NCBI GenBank assembly: GCA_963920525.1
Contig: OY986437.1
Location: forward strand, 195,195,511 to 195,259,510
DNA length: 64,000 nt
Origin: Dichetophora obliterata
Lineage: Eukaryota; Arthropoda; Insecta; Diptera; Sciomyzidae
Direction: 5' to 3'
Shown here: in pieces, positions 47,341-56,929 of the stretch
How the letters are laid out: the number at the start of each line of letters is the position of its first letter
Position numbering within the stretch: the stretch's first letter is position 1
Translations under genes and position numbers: made by a program
The notes under the pieces: model-generated
Told to the model about the DNA's origin: nothing
The model's database searches: none
The model's input: the letters and a program-made list of their open reading frames with translations, nothing else

Positions 47341-48350
47341 CATTGGCGTAGCAATCGGGGGACAATGGGGATAGTTTCCCCCCCCCCCCCGCTTATTTAG
47401 CTAGATATACAATTTAAAAAGAAAACTTCAAAAGTAATTAAAAATATCAGTTTTTTTACAACGAATGTGCTTGTATTTTATATTTTGCTCTTCTTTCTCT
47501 CTTCATCATAAGCATGCTTTCGGATAACCATTTTCTTTCTCTGTGCTTGCAAAAAGAAAGAACAAAATGTAGAGTTTCTGCTGCAATTCCAATTTGAAAA
47601 AAAATTCGGATACACTGAAAAAACTATTAAATGAAGTTGCAAAACTTGTTGCTTTGGTTTTGACTGTGCCTGCATCAGCAGCTTCATCTGAGCGTTCATT
47701 TAGTGCACAAAGACGGCTTAAAACGTATCTTCGAGCAACTATGACACAGGAACGACTCACTCATACACATTCACAAAGATAAGACCGAAGAATTGAATTT
47801 GATGGAGGTGGTGAAAGATTTTTTTTCTTGCAAGGACAGAAAGAAACATTGTGGAAGAATTTAAATCGATATAACTTTTTGTACCTTATTGCATTTAAAC
47901 CATGTTAAGATATACCTAGTCTTGCTGTATAAAAGCAACAATTATTTCCTATATTTTCATATTACGATATGAAAAATCCTTTAAAAAATGGTCTCTAATA
48001 TCGAAAAACTATGGAAAAACTTTTAAAAATAATGAAATTTTAATATTTTTTATTTATTTTTTTTTTGAAAAAATAATATTTGTTTATTCATATTCATGTT
48101 TCTTTTAAGAAATTTTGATGATTTTTTTTGCAACCCCATTTGTACTGCCCCCCAGATGAAATTAGCTTCCGACGCGCTTGCGGACCTAAGTTTGTAATAA
48201 GAAGAACTTAAGCTTTAATAAGTATTAAAAACTTCAATACTATTTTAATTAAAGGAAAAACTGTTTTGAATTTCTAACTTCAACACTAAAAACATTATTT
48301 TTCTTAAGTTTAGGGAGGCGACGGCCCCTTTCCCCCTCGCTACGCCTATG
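47341..48350. mobile_element. hAT-like element with GGCGTAGC ends (decayed)
   Basis: CATTGGCGTAGCAATCGGGGG at the left (first part) and GAGGGGGAAAGG / TCGCTACGCCTATG at the right are inverted (CAT.GGCGTAGC.A). Such CA.(G)GGCGTAGC termini are common in hAT elements. A hAT C-terminal peptide lies inside on the plus strand. Flanking 8-mers (CAGACCTA, ATAACCAT) do not match, so boundaries are provisional. A run of 13 C at 47378-47390 lies just inside the left end. Confidence 0.55.
47594..47870 (+). pseudogene. hAT transposase C-terminus (ZMYM1-like type)
   Basis: TVPASAASSERSFSAQRRLK followed by TYLRATMTQERL is the dimerisation-domain signature (SSA.SERSFS.LRRLK.YLR.TM.QERL) of hAT-type transposases related to ZMYM1-like proteins. 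After a frameshift near 47765 the typical IH.D.TEELNLMEVV...F motif follows to about 47870. The BED finger and catalytic core are missing. It shows that the surrounding repeat came from an autonomous hAT element. Confidence 0.7.
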
Positions 48351-48359
48351 ATAACCATA

Positions 48360-49270
48360 TAAGCAGTTTAGGAGTTTTTTGTTTTTTTGTTAAATATTTT
48401 TACGCTTAGGAGGAGTTCTTTCTCATATTTCTCCGTGCATGGCAATTAGTGGCAAAATTTAGAAACAAATTTTTAACCGATTTTTCAATTTGAAAAAACA
48501 CAGCCATTTAGATTGGAATTGTTAATTTTTATAAGTGAAATTTAATTGCAAATGCATACATGTATTTGACTACAGACACCAATAGCTTTTCTAGTACGAA
48601 AGCATTCTAATTTTTTTTTTTGTTTAATTCACGCATATTTTCAAATCGAATGCCATTGTTTTAAATAACTACTAGAAGGATTGAAACAAACTTTCAAAAT
48701 AATTTATAACTCTTCCATATCGATTATAAATAAAATATCTATTTATACCTTATGTCGACTACAAACGTAAATCTCATACAAAACGATATAAATTTAACAC
48801 ACTCGAAAATAAATTAATCCTTTGGGTAGGTGTAACACGAATGACACCATTACGCTCTGAAGGAAAACTTTAAATACAAGCACGTGGCACGAAACCCGAT
48901 ACGCGGAATCTACTTAACACGCTACAAGAGCACCACAACAATACGGAGCATCAACAGACAATCGAACAGCGGTAAACGCGATTTGCGACTGTGACAGAAA
49001 CGCGATTTCATTGCCAATGTTTAGCGATGAAGACATGAAGAAATCATTGTAATTATTTTAAGACGAAAAAATTATAAACTAAATACCAGTAAATAACAGA
49101 TTACGACGAGGCAAACGAACGAACGAACGACTGCGCATGAGTAGCTGATGCCGCGCTTTTGGGCTGCTTGCCACCAAAGAGAGCATATCAACAAGCTGCT
49201 TGGAAAAAAAAGCTTGCGGGTGGTTGTGGGCTTAAAACATGCAAGTAGTGGAAAAACATTAGATGCTGTT
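48360..49270. other. No gene recognised; one less AT-rich tract
   Basis: 48830-49240 is less AT-rich, with CGCG-containing stretches and a CGAACGAACGAACGA run at 49112, and could be promoter or 5' UTR sequence. I see no coding frame with domain support and no splice sites I would defend. Confidence 0.4.
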
Positions 49271-49273
49271 GTA

Positions 49274-49336
49274 TGTAGTTGCTGTTATTGTTGCTGTTAT
49301 TGTTGCTGTTATTGTTGCTGTTGTTGTTGTTGTTTT
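49274..49336 (+). repeat. GTTGCTGTTATT microsatellite
   Basis: Perfect to near-perfect 15-bp units of GTTGCTGTTATTGTT followed by (GTTGTT)n. Such CAA/TTG-type microsatellites are common in fly introns and UTRs. Confidence 0.85.
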
Positions 49337-49750
49337 GCTGCAACAGTTTTACATAAGTTTATTGGTTTTATTCTTTCATAAGCAGCCAACCAATCGTGAC
49401 GCAGCTAAGCAAAGCATCGCTCAATCAACAGATTTCATTAATAGCTTTATTAACCCTTCTGTGACTAAAAGGGTAATTAAGAGTTATACTCTGTGATTGA
49501 CGAAGCGCAGCCAAATATTTATTATGTCTATTTTGCTTAAAAAGAAATAATCTGCAACAGTTTTGTATAAGCTTTTTTTCCTCTCATATGGTGGTTAGTA
49601 TTATAAAAATTTACATTTTCAAATGTATCTTTTTATCTCTTTTGTTAGGATTGTAAAATATTAATTTGAATTGTTCATTGTTCAAAACAATCGCGAAAAT
49701 AATCCTAATATAGAAATTAATATAAATTGTTCATTTTAATGGTTAATATA

Positions 49751-51405
49751 CAGTATTGTTCGTAAACTAAGCAACCGATTTTTGAATTGCATTCAAGTTC
49801 TAATTACGCCTTTGTATATGATTTTATGTGGAATGGCCCATATTTTTGTAATTACTTGATGATCCACCTATAAGCCAACAATAACAAAATTATGCTCTAG
49901 TCTAAAAATAGAATATTACAAATAGTCAAACGAATATACTCCATAAAAAGCTGTTCGTAATGTAAGCAACTTTTTCCGTCGCTGCTAAGTGACCTTCAAA
50001 ATAAGAGGTCTAACGGTATTTTTTCACTTTCTTTTCAACATTTTTCTATTTTTCAAGTGTAAATCATTAAATATTTTATTTGCTTTTCGATCGTCATCTC
50101 GTGATCTGGTTTTTTTACGATGCCGCGTGTACAATATAAACAAGATCTAAAAGAGAAAATTATAAATTTTTTTAAAAATGGTGAGTCGCAAATTTCGATT
50201 GCCAAAAGATTTAATATTAATAAGTCAATAATTTCTCGACTTATAAAAAAATATAAAGGGACTGGGTCGGTAAATACAATTTATTCTAAAGGTCGACCAC
50301 GAAAAACTCATTACAGAGAGGACAAACAAATCGTTCGTTTTATTAAAAAAAATCCTTTTGTGTCATCAAAAAAAATTGTTCAGGATCTTAACTTAAATAT
50401 AAGTTCTAGCACAGTAAGGAAACGTGCCTTAGAATGACCTAAGAAGCTACAGACCATCCAAGAAACCAATTTTAACCAAGAAACATTTAAAAAAATGGTA
50501 AGTTTTGAAATTCCTAGACCCTGTAACGAATTTTAAACTTTGCCGTAATTTTAGGCTTGAGTTTGCAACACAACATCTCAATTGGACACCCGAAAAATGG
50601 AATTCAGTATTATTTAGCGATGAGTCTAAATTTAACTTGTTTAATTCCGATGGCATATGTCACGTCCGAAGACCCAGAGGAAAGCGGTTACATCCCCGTT
50701 ACTGTCGTGGTACAGTAAAGCATGGCGGTGGTAATGTCATGGTGTGGACTTGTTTTTTTTTGAACAGCAGTAGGGCCCTTCATCGAGATCGATACAAAAA
50801 TGGATCGATTTGTATACCGGAACATTTTACAAAGCCATATGCTCCCATACGCCGAATGGGAAATGCCGCTGCGTTGGGAGTTTCAGCACGACAACGACCC
50901 TAAACACACCTCAAAGCTTGTAAAAGAGTGGTTTACAACAAAGGGGGTCCAAGTCTTGAAGTGGCCGGCCCAATCACCAGATTTAAACCCAATTGAGAAT
51001 TTATTTGGAATACTCAAAAGGAAGATCGGCAGCTGTCGATTTAAAAATAAAAATGAACTACTTTTGGCCTTAAAAAAGAATGGTTCCGTATTAGTAAAAC
51101 TACACTTAAACGGTTAATTGAGTCTATGCCAAAACGATGTCGATAAGTTATAAAAAACATTGGTATTACACCAAATATTAAAAAGTTGCTTACATTACGA
51201 ACAGCTGAATATAGAGTTTTAAGTTTTTTTGTAAATATTTTTTCCTTAGTACTATTGAAAATTAATTGTTTTTATTTTCCTTATAAACCTTACTTATAAT
51301 AAAATAATAAAAAAATAATTGAAGTTTAAAAACTTTGTAAACAAAACTATCATGAGACTTTGAATTTATACCATGAAACGGTTGCTTAGTTTACGAACAA
51401 TACTG
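49751..51405 (+). mobile_element. Tc1-like element with both ends intact
   Basis: CAGTATTGTTCGTAAACTAA at the left and its inverse ending TTCGTAAAC-type / AATACTG at the right lie between TA dinucleotides (49749-49750 and 51406-51407). A second, inner copy of the motif is present on each side (GCTGTTCGTAATGTAAGCAA at about 49950; TTGCTTACATTACGAACAGC at about 51184). This is the IR/DR arrangement of several Tc1 families with two transposase sites per end. Total 1,655 bp, with one plus-strand transposase gene that is frame-broken. Confidence 0.9.
50120..51145 (+). pseudogene. Tc1-like transposase (frameshifted)
   Basis: Starts MPRVQYKQDLKEKIINFFKN at 50120. It has a helix-turn-helix region (ISIAKRFNINKSIISRLIKK), a GRPRK AT-hook/second HTH (VNTIYSKGRPRKTHYRED) and then a frame break near 50437. 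The DDE core follows: VLFSDESKFNLF (first Asp), VMVWTCF, another frame change near 50780, HDNDPKHTSKLV (second Asp) and [20 protein letters not shown] (Glu). All three catalytic residues are present, but at least two frameshifts and a degraded C-terminus inactivate the copy. Confidence 0.85.
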
Positions 51406-51606
51406 TATATGGAAATGGAGAAAGTTGTAAAACTAATCAAGATGAAATTCATACAAACTATAGTTTGCTTGTTTTGCAAAAGTGTTGATATTTTGAAAAT
51501 CTATCTAGCCATAAAGATAATAAGGCAAACATTTGTAGCATAAGTCGCGTTGAAAAATAGAATACATTAAAAAGTTATCTGATAAATCTTTTTTACTATC
51601 ATATAT

Positions 51607-51865
51607 ATTAGGGCGCCTCACGAAAAAAATTTGTTCGGATCGATTCTTCAAAATAATCCTTGGCTTGTGTTTTGATGATTCCCCAAATATTTCGACTCTA
51701 GCGATAGCCATCCGTGAGCTTGAATGGTTTGAAATATCCTCTTATAAACGAGTATTTAGTAAAAATATTGGCTGGTGTGATAGTTTAAAAAAAAAACGGT
51801 TAGAAATTATAGCAATGAAAAAGTTCTTCCAATCTCCATAAAAAATTTTATATTTTTGCCGTGAC
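51607..51865 (+). repeat. Dispersed repeat, copy B (partner at 6341-6595)
   Basis: Shares with copy A the blocks TCAAAATAATCCTTG, GATTC.CCAAATA, CCGTGAGCTT, AATGGTTTGAAATA and AAAAAGTTCTTCCAAT. Just beyond it the Tc1-like element starts at 51891. Sequence right of that element (from 57670, ATTTTTTAATTTTTTTTACA) resembles copy A at 6625-6645, suggesting that the Tc1 element inserted into this repeat. Confidence 0.65.
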
Positions 51866-52244
51866 CACAGATAATACGAATTTTTATGTACACATCTGGA
51901 CAAAACAATAGGTACATCCCCTAAAAAATGGTTTTTGAACAATATGTCATAGTTTAATTGAAAGTTAAAAATTTACCGTTACACAAGTTGTCCCGTTATT
52001 GACAGGCAATCTATTTGCAGTGGAGTTTCTAATCTAAAATTTACTTACAAAGAGATATATCATGAAGTAACAAAGCGCTGTGGACAAAAAATAGGTACAC
52101 TTTCAGAAAAAATATTTTAAGTGCATTTAAAAGAGTTTTTCTTCGTGTTTTTTTATTCAAAAGTGTAGTTTTGGAATTTTTCTTTAAAGGTTTGGTAAAA
52201 TAATTTTAAATTTTGAAGCCTTCATAAAAGCATTTTGGTATCTA

Positions 52245-52704
52245 GATGGGTCGCGGTGATCATTGTACACCCGAAGAAAAGCGGATTGCTATTCAGATGC
52301 GTGCTGGAAGAAATGGATATGGAACGATTGCCAAAATTCTTGGACGTTCTCGAAATTTTGTCGTGAATGCTTTAAAGGAAAAAAACGTAGGATAAAAACG
52401 TGAAAGAACACGGAAAACCACACTAAATGGTGACCATCGCATTAATATAATGGCGAAAAGGTAGCCTTTTATAGCTTCAAGAACAATAGCAGCAGAATTA
52501 GGCACCAAAGTATCTTCACGGACTATTCGACGAAGGTTAGTGGATGCAAAGCTCTATGGCAGAATAGCCCGTAAGGTTCCACTCCTTCGTAAGAAAAACT
52601 TACACGCGAGGAAAGAATTTGCCAAAATTCATGCCTCATGGTCAGGAGTTGAAGAAGTAAAAAAATGGAACAACATCCTATGAAGCAACGAGACCAAAAT
52701 ATAT
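52245..52704 (+). pseudogene. Tc1-like transposase, N-terminal half
   Basis: MGRGDHCTPEEKRIAIQMRA, then YGTIAKILGRSRNFVVNALK forms the N-terminal helix-turn-helix. After a stop (VG-stop-KRER) come ASRTIAAEL, SSRTIRRRLVDAKLYGRIAR and KNLHARKEFAKIH. The first catalytic block reads SNETKIYLF, where SDE is expected, so the first catalytic Asp codon appears to be Asn. The frame ends at the insertion site TTGTTT. Confidence 0.8.
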
Positions 52705-52710
52705 TTGTTT

Positions 52711-53601
52711 AGTAGATAAGCTATGAGAGTTCTGGACCAAAAACGCGTGTATTTTCTTATGGGCCTCAAAATTCACAAAATTGTGAGGTGCAGCGCAGTC
52801 GGCGTCGTACGATCGGTCAAGTTGACCGATAGTAGGGTGGCTGAAGCGTGTTGTTGTTGTTGCAAATTGGAGATAAGCATGCAAGATGTACGGACGGAGG
52901 GATAGCTAGGGGGTATGATTGGTCTAACTAGCTGAAGTGGGAGATAAGCAAGCATAGAAGACGTATGGGCAGTCAGTCGGACAGATAGTCAGATGGATGG
53001 ACGGACGGGGAGATAGCTAGAAGGTGATAAGCCCAAGCTTCAAAGCAAGCATAATGTTTATAGATTTAAGTCGCTACATAAACTTCGGTGTTGTTGTTGT
53101 TGTTATAAATCAGCATTTCAAGTTTAAGGTGATAAGCCCAGACCCAAAACCGCAAGCTGAAGATAAGGAAACAGTACAGAAGTAAAGAGTGTAGTTGTTA
53201 TGCATTTTAATAAATTTGGCTGACTAATGTAAAAACAAAGTATGAAAGCAGCAAAATAAATTAAGCTAACGATTGAAAGCGATATCATAACCATGACCAT
53301 ACGCAACTATGCTGATATAAATAAAACAAAACGAGTTAATTTATATATGAATCATTATTGTTCTTTTATTGATTTGCTATATTTAAATAATTCTTATGAT
53401 TTCCTTTGTTAGAGGAGTGTATTCAATTAAACGATCATGGATTACCAAACAGTAAGCTGACGTTTTGTCTGGAATCGGTTTGTTTGCTTCGGTGTAAAAC
53501 TCAATTCGTACATCAATAGGTCCTGTTTTAACTGCTTCATTTTGATGTGTTACATCAACAACAATAAGCGGCGCTGTTGCCTTATATTCAACAACATTGA
53601 G
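52711..53601 (+). repeat. Left terminal inverted repeat of the mini-Polinton (891 bp)
   Basis: Mirrors 56033-56923 base for base as far as I could compare, with no length difference. It contains a short direct repeat (AAGGTGATAAGCCCA at 53021 and 53128), GACGGACGG-rich sequence and two GTTGTT runs (about 52849 and 53088). Its inner end (53383-53601) is a copy of the 3' end of the major capsid-like gene on the minus strand. Short open frames within it are mirrored in the right repeat and are not supported as genes. Confidence 0.95.
53383..53601 (-). pseudogene. Duplicated 3' end of the major capsid-like gene within the left repeat
   Basis: The minus strand encodes the same C-terminal peptide as 56033-56251 (TAPLIVVDVTHQNEAV; CLVIHDRLIEYTPL) without the rest of the gene. 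It lies 40 bp downstream of, and in the same orientation as, the penton-like gene. It results from the inverted repeat reaching into the capsid gene and could supply a shared 3' end / poly-A region to both transcripts (AATAAA-like sequence follows at about 53320). Confidence 0.85.
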
Positions 53602-53640
53602 CGGATGTTGAGGAGTTTATAGCGTAAATGATCATTATTT

Positions 53641-54447
53641 TTACTCTGGCTTAAAGTGAAGTCTTATAGAAATTTTTTCTCCTCGAAAATTAATAAGGTC
53701 ACCGTCTTGATTTAAGACTTTTATCATTATGCTGTTTATTTGTTGACAGTTGACGGGTAAGTAAATGACATTTCGAGGTTTTTCATTTATTTTATATCCT
53801 GGTGAGACATCGAGAGGAAATTCGTGAATAGTATGAACTGATGTGTTGTTAATATATGATCCGGTTGTCAAGTTGCATTCAATTCGTATTGTGTTTATAT
53901 TTGTAATATTTAAAGGTAAATCAGATTCGAACTTTTTTCTAGTTTTATCTGACTGACCTATATGTATATATTCCGATTTTTCTATCTCTTGTAACGGATC
54001 TATAGGAACCATTTCGATAAATTCCTCATACGCCAACTCATTTACTATCAACTTTCTTATACTGAATCCCAGCACCTGTCCTATACAGTTTGGTTTTGAA
54101 AAATCTATGCCCACGGAGGATACAATTTCAATTTGAAGAGTGTTGTTTGACTTAATTTCCAGGAAAATTGAATCATCAAGGTCTCTTACGGCTGATTTCA
54201 AGAAAAACCCAATATCCTCAAATTCATATGAACCAACTGGTATTGTAATAGTATGCGGCCCGATATGAAATAAATTGTTGTGGACATCTACATTGGGTAT
54301 AGAATTAAATGTTACAAAGTCTACAAGTCCGCAAACATATTTTGTTGCCAATTCAATTGGTGGAAAATATTTTCCAATAAGAGTTGACGTGGTTCCGCTT
54401 AAAGAGATTGTTATAGACATTATGAGTAGTCGTAATGAACTGAGCAT
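53641..54447 (-). CDS. Penton-like (minor capsid) protein, inferred
   Basis: Intact 268-codon gene on the minus strand. After an N-terminal hydrophobic stretch it shows FITIPVG-type beta motifs: HTITIPVGSYEFEDIGFFL, IDFSKPNCIGQVLGFS, then NINTIRIECNLTTGSYINN, VHTIHEFPLDVSPGYKINEK and DGDLINFRGEKISIRLHFKP at the C-terminus. I recognise this arrangement from unannotated arthropod proteins found beside a capsid-like partner; a single jelly-roll penton role is inferred from the element type and partner, not proven. The start at 54447 (MLSSLRLLIMS) is provisional; an inner Met at 54420 (MSITISLSG) is an equally good start. Divergent from the major capsid-like gene, with 578 bp between them. Confidence 0.6.
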   Translation of the reverse strand: MLSSLRLLIMSITISLSGTTSTLIGKYFPPIELATKYVCGLVDFVTFNSIPNVDVHNNLFHIGPHTITIPVGSYEFEDIGFFLKSAVRDLDDSIFLEIKSNNTLQIEIVSSVGIDFSKPNCIGQVLGFSIRKLIVNELAYEEFIEMVPIDPLQEIEKSEYIHIGQSDKTRKKFESDLPLNITNINTIRIECNLTTGSYINNTSVHTIHEFPLDVSPGYKINEKPRNVIYLPVNCQQINSIMIKVLNQDGDLINFRGEKISIRLHFKPE

Positions 54448-55025
54448 CTATACATATTTTTCCCCGATTTAGTATTAAATAATTACTAAAATAGTTTACA
54501 ATTTTCTTTATTCATATTCAAATTAAATTTTGCTCAAAACATGAAGATACTAACTGACACTGATAGTGATATTGATACTTATCTGATATTGATGCTGATA
54601 CTGATCGGATGCTGATACTTATCTGATACTGATCTGATACTGATCTGATACTGATCAGATACTGATCTGATACTGATCTGATACTGATCTGATACTGTTC
54701 TGATGCTAATCGGATACTGATCCGATACTGTAGTAAACAGTTTTACAGTTAGATGTAGCAAGTCGTTAACAATTATTAATAACTAGTTGACATTAACTAA
54801 TTTGTTCATGTCAACATTTTCGATTATTCTCATAAAAACGACAAATTGATTCTATTTTCATATGTGTGTGTTTTATTTGGGCGTTTGTTACATAGAATAA
54901 AAACATAATTCAAATAGTATTTCCATTTAGTCCTACATCAACTCTCGATCGATGACATATAAAAAAGAATCTGTTATCAACATTAAACATAAAAATTGTA
55001 AGTTCTTGGGATTTCCGCTTTAATC
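54448..55025. promoter_or_regulatory. Divergent intergenic region of the mini-Polinton
   Basis: This is the only non-repeat, non-coding part of the core, so promoters for both capsid-type genes should lie here. It contains the 11-bp tandem repeat at 54560-54735. CATATAAAAAAG at about 54956 lies 70 bp upstream of the major capsid-like start and could be a TATA-like element. Nothing else is recognised. Confidence 0.45.
54560..54735. repeat. GATACTGATCT tandem repeat (11 bp)
   Basis: About 14 imperfect copies of GATACTGATCT; variants contain GATCGG or GATCAG and the outer copies are more degraded. It lies in the centre of the element between two divergent genes. Iterated repeats of this kind can serve as protein-binding or replication sites, or be plain microsatellite expansion. 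Confidence 0.85.
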
Positions 55026-56251
55026 ATGAACGAAATATTAAAAGTCCTTAAAAAACCACTATATGATGAGAGTATTATAAAGAGGGACTACCATAGCTAC
55101 TCTCCCTATTTAAAATCATTCAACAATAACGATGAGATTCGTATACCAATTCAAAATCAGGACCTATTTGTCTTACCAAGTGAGAGTATGATTTACATTC
55201 ATGGTTTCATAGTAAAACGTGAAGGTGGAAAAGATGTGGCAACAACAGGTGTGAAATTTAAAAATAACTTTGTGTCATATTTGTTTGGCGAAATTCGATA
55301 TGAAATTAATGGTTTTGAAGTTGATCGTACACGCAATCTTGGAATTTCATCCACCATGAAAAATTTTGTATCATTGAATAAAGCTGAAAGCGATGCATTA
55401 AAAAACGCTGGTTGGTGTCCTGATGAAAGTCTAACTTTGGAAAAAAATCACTTTACTTGCTGTATACCACTAAAAATGTTGATGGGATTTGCCGAAGATT
55501 ACACTAAAATAATATTAAATTCGAAGCATGAGCTTATCCTTCAACGTTCTTCGTCTAATGATAGCTCATATTATCTTACTAATGCCGCAGATCAATTAAA
55601 ATTGACAATACTGGATATAACATGGAAAATGCGTCACATACAACTATCGGACTTTTCGAAATTGGAAATGTACAAGATAATTAATAATGAAAACCCTATT
55701 TTAATGGCTTTTCGAAGTTGGGACTGTCATGTAAATCCTAGGATTTCAGAAAGTAAAAGTACAAAGGTTTTATGGAATGTAAAACTGAGTCAGCAAAATG
55801 AAAGACCTAGATTTCTTATTATTGGCCTACAAAATGAGAGGAGCAAAGAGGAAGGAAATACATTCGGCCATTGTAATATTACTAATTTAAAAGTTCATTT
55901 AAACTCTGATTCATATCCCTATGATGATTTAAATACGCGCTTTGAAATGGGACAGTATGCTATTCTAGTTATTTTAGTATATTATAGTTATAGTAACAAA
56001 GTTATTATTATATGCGGGAACCTCAACCATTCCTCAATGTTGTTGAATATAAGGCAACAGCGCCGCTTATTGTTGTTGATGTAACACATCAAAATGAAGC
56101 AGTTAAAACAGGACCTATTGATGTACGAATTGAGTTTTACACCGAAGCAAACAAACCGATTCCAGACAAAACGTCAGCTTACTGTTTGGTAATCCATGAT
56201 CGTTTAATTGAATACACTCCTCTAACAAAGGAAATCATAAGAATTATTTAA
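55026..56251 (+). pseudogene. Major capsid-like protein (double jelly-roll type, inferred), one frame break
   Basis: The main frame opens at 55026 (MNEILKVLKKPLYDESIIKR) and carries IPIQNQDLFVLPSESMIYIH, FGEIRYEINGFEVDRTRN, CCIPLKMLMGFAEDY, NSKHELILQRSSS, ILMAFRSWDCHVNP and GHCNITNLKVHLNSDSYPYD. Similar proteins, as I recall, are widespread and unannotated in arthropod genomes. Family pattern is lost after about 55960 and resumes in another frame by about 56003 (EPQPFLNVVEYKATAPLIVV, to TPLTKEIIRII and the stop at 56249). So there is a frameshift at roughly 55960-56003. The total length of about 400 codons is compact for a Polinton major capsid protein. The fold is not shown; structure prediction would decide. 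Confidence 0.6.
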
Positions 56252-56923
56252 ATATAGCAAATCAATAAAAGAACAATAATGATTCATATATAAATTAACT
56301 CGTTTTGTTTTATTTATATCAGCATAGTTGCGTATGGTCATGGTTATGATATCGCTTTCAATCGTTAGCTTAATTTATTTTGCTGCTTTCATACTTTGTT
56401 TTTACATTAGTCAGCCAAATTTATTAAAATGCATAACAACTACACTCTTTACTTCTGTACTGTTTCCTTATCTTCAGCTTGCGGTTTTGGGTCTGGGCTT
56501 ATCACCTTAAACTTGAAATGCTGATTTATAACAACAACAACAACACCGAAGTTTATGTAGCGACTTAAATCTATAAACATTATGCTTGCTTTGAAGCTTG
56601 GGCTTATCACCTTCTAGCTATCTCCCCGTCCGTCCATCCATCTGACTATCTGTCCGACTGACTGCCCATACGTCTTCTATGCTTGCTTATCTCCCACTTC
56701 AGCTAGTTAGACCAATCATACCCCCTAGCTATCCCTCCGTCCGTACATCTTGCATGCTTATCTCCAATTTGCAACAACAACAACACGCTTCAGCCACCCT
56801 ACTATCGGTCAACTTGACCGATCGTACGACGCCGACTGCGCTGCACCTCACAATTTTGTGAATTTTGAGGCCCATAAGAAAATACACGCGTTTTTGGTCC
56901 AGAACTCTCATAGCTTATCTACT
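56033..56923 (-). repeat. Right terminal inverted repeat of the mini-Polinton (891 bp)
   Basis: Inverse copy of 52711-53601. Its inner 219 bp (56033-56251) are the genuine 3' end of the major capsid-like gene. Similarity stops abruptly at 56033 (left partner 53601), just inside the gene. Confidence 0.95.
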
Positions 56924-56929
56924 TTGTTT

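Larger units (their letters stand above)
52711..56923. mobile_element. Miniature Polinton/Maverick-like element carrying only capsid-type genes
   Basis: The 4,213-bp element is flanked by a perfect 6-bp duplication TTGTTT (52705-52710; 56924-56929). It starts AGTAGATAAG, ends CTTATCTACT, and has 891-bp inverted repeats in which I saw no mismatch. Polintons are known for 6-bp duplications, long inverted repeats and AG-starting termini. The 2,431-bp core holds two divergent genes resembling penton-like and major capsid-like proteins, around an 11-bp tandem repeat. There is no room for, and no sign of, the Polinton polymerase B, retroviral-type integrase, packaging ATPase or cysteine protease. 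It would thus depend on other elements. Insertion inside the Tc1 transposase gene is seen directly. The Polinton assignment is inference from ends plus gene content. Confidence 0.75.

Noticed and set aside
49148..49496. Plus-strand frames coding poly-Cys or poly-Val over the GTTGCTGTTATT array
   Set aside because: Microsatellite translation only.
52723..53306. 60- to 80-codon open frames within the mini-Polinton inverted repeats
   Set aside because: They occur in mirror copies at 56328-56911 only because the repeats are identical, and they have no recognisable protein features.
54579..54761. Open frame over the 11-bp repeat (repeated SDQYQIS peptide)
   Set aside because: The peptide is purely a translation of the tandem repeat.
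52711..56923. A Polinton polymerase, integrase, ATPase or protease gene in the insert
   Set aside because: Both strands of the 2.4-kb core are accounted for by the two capsid-like genes and the central repeat; none of the expected motifs is present.
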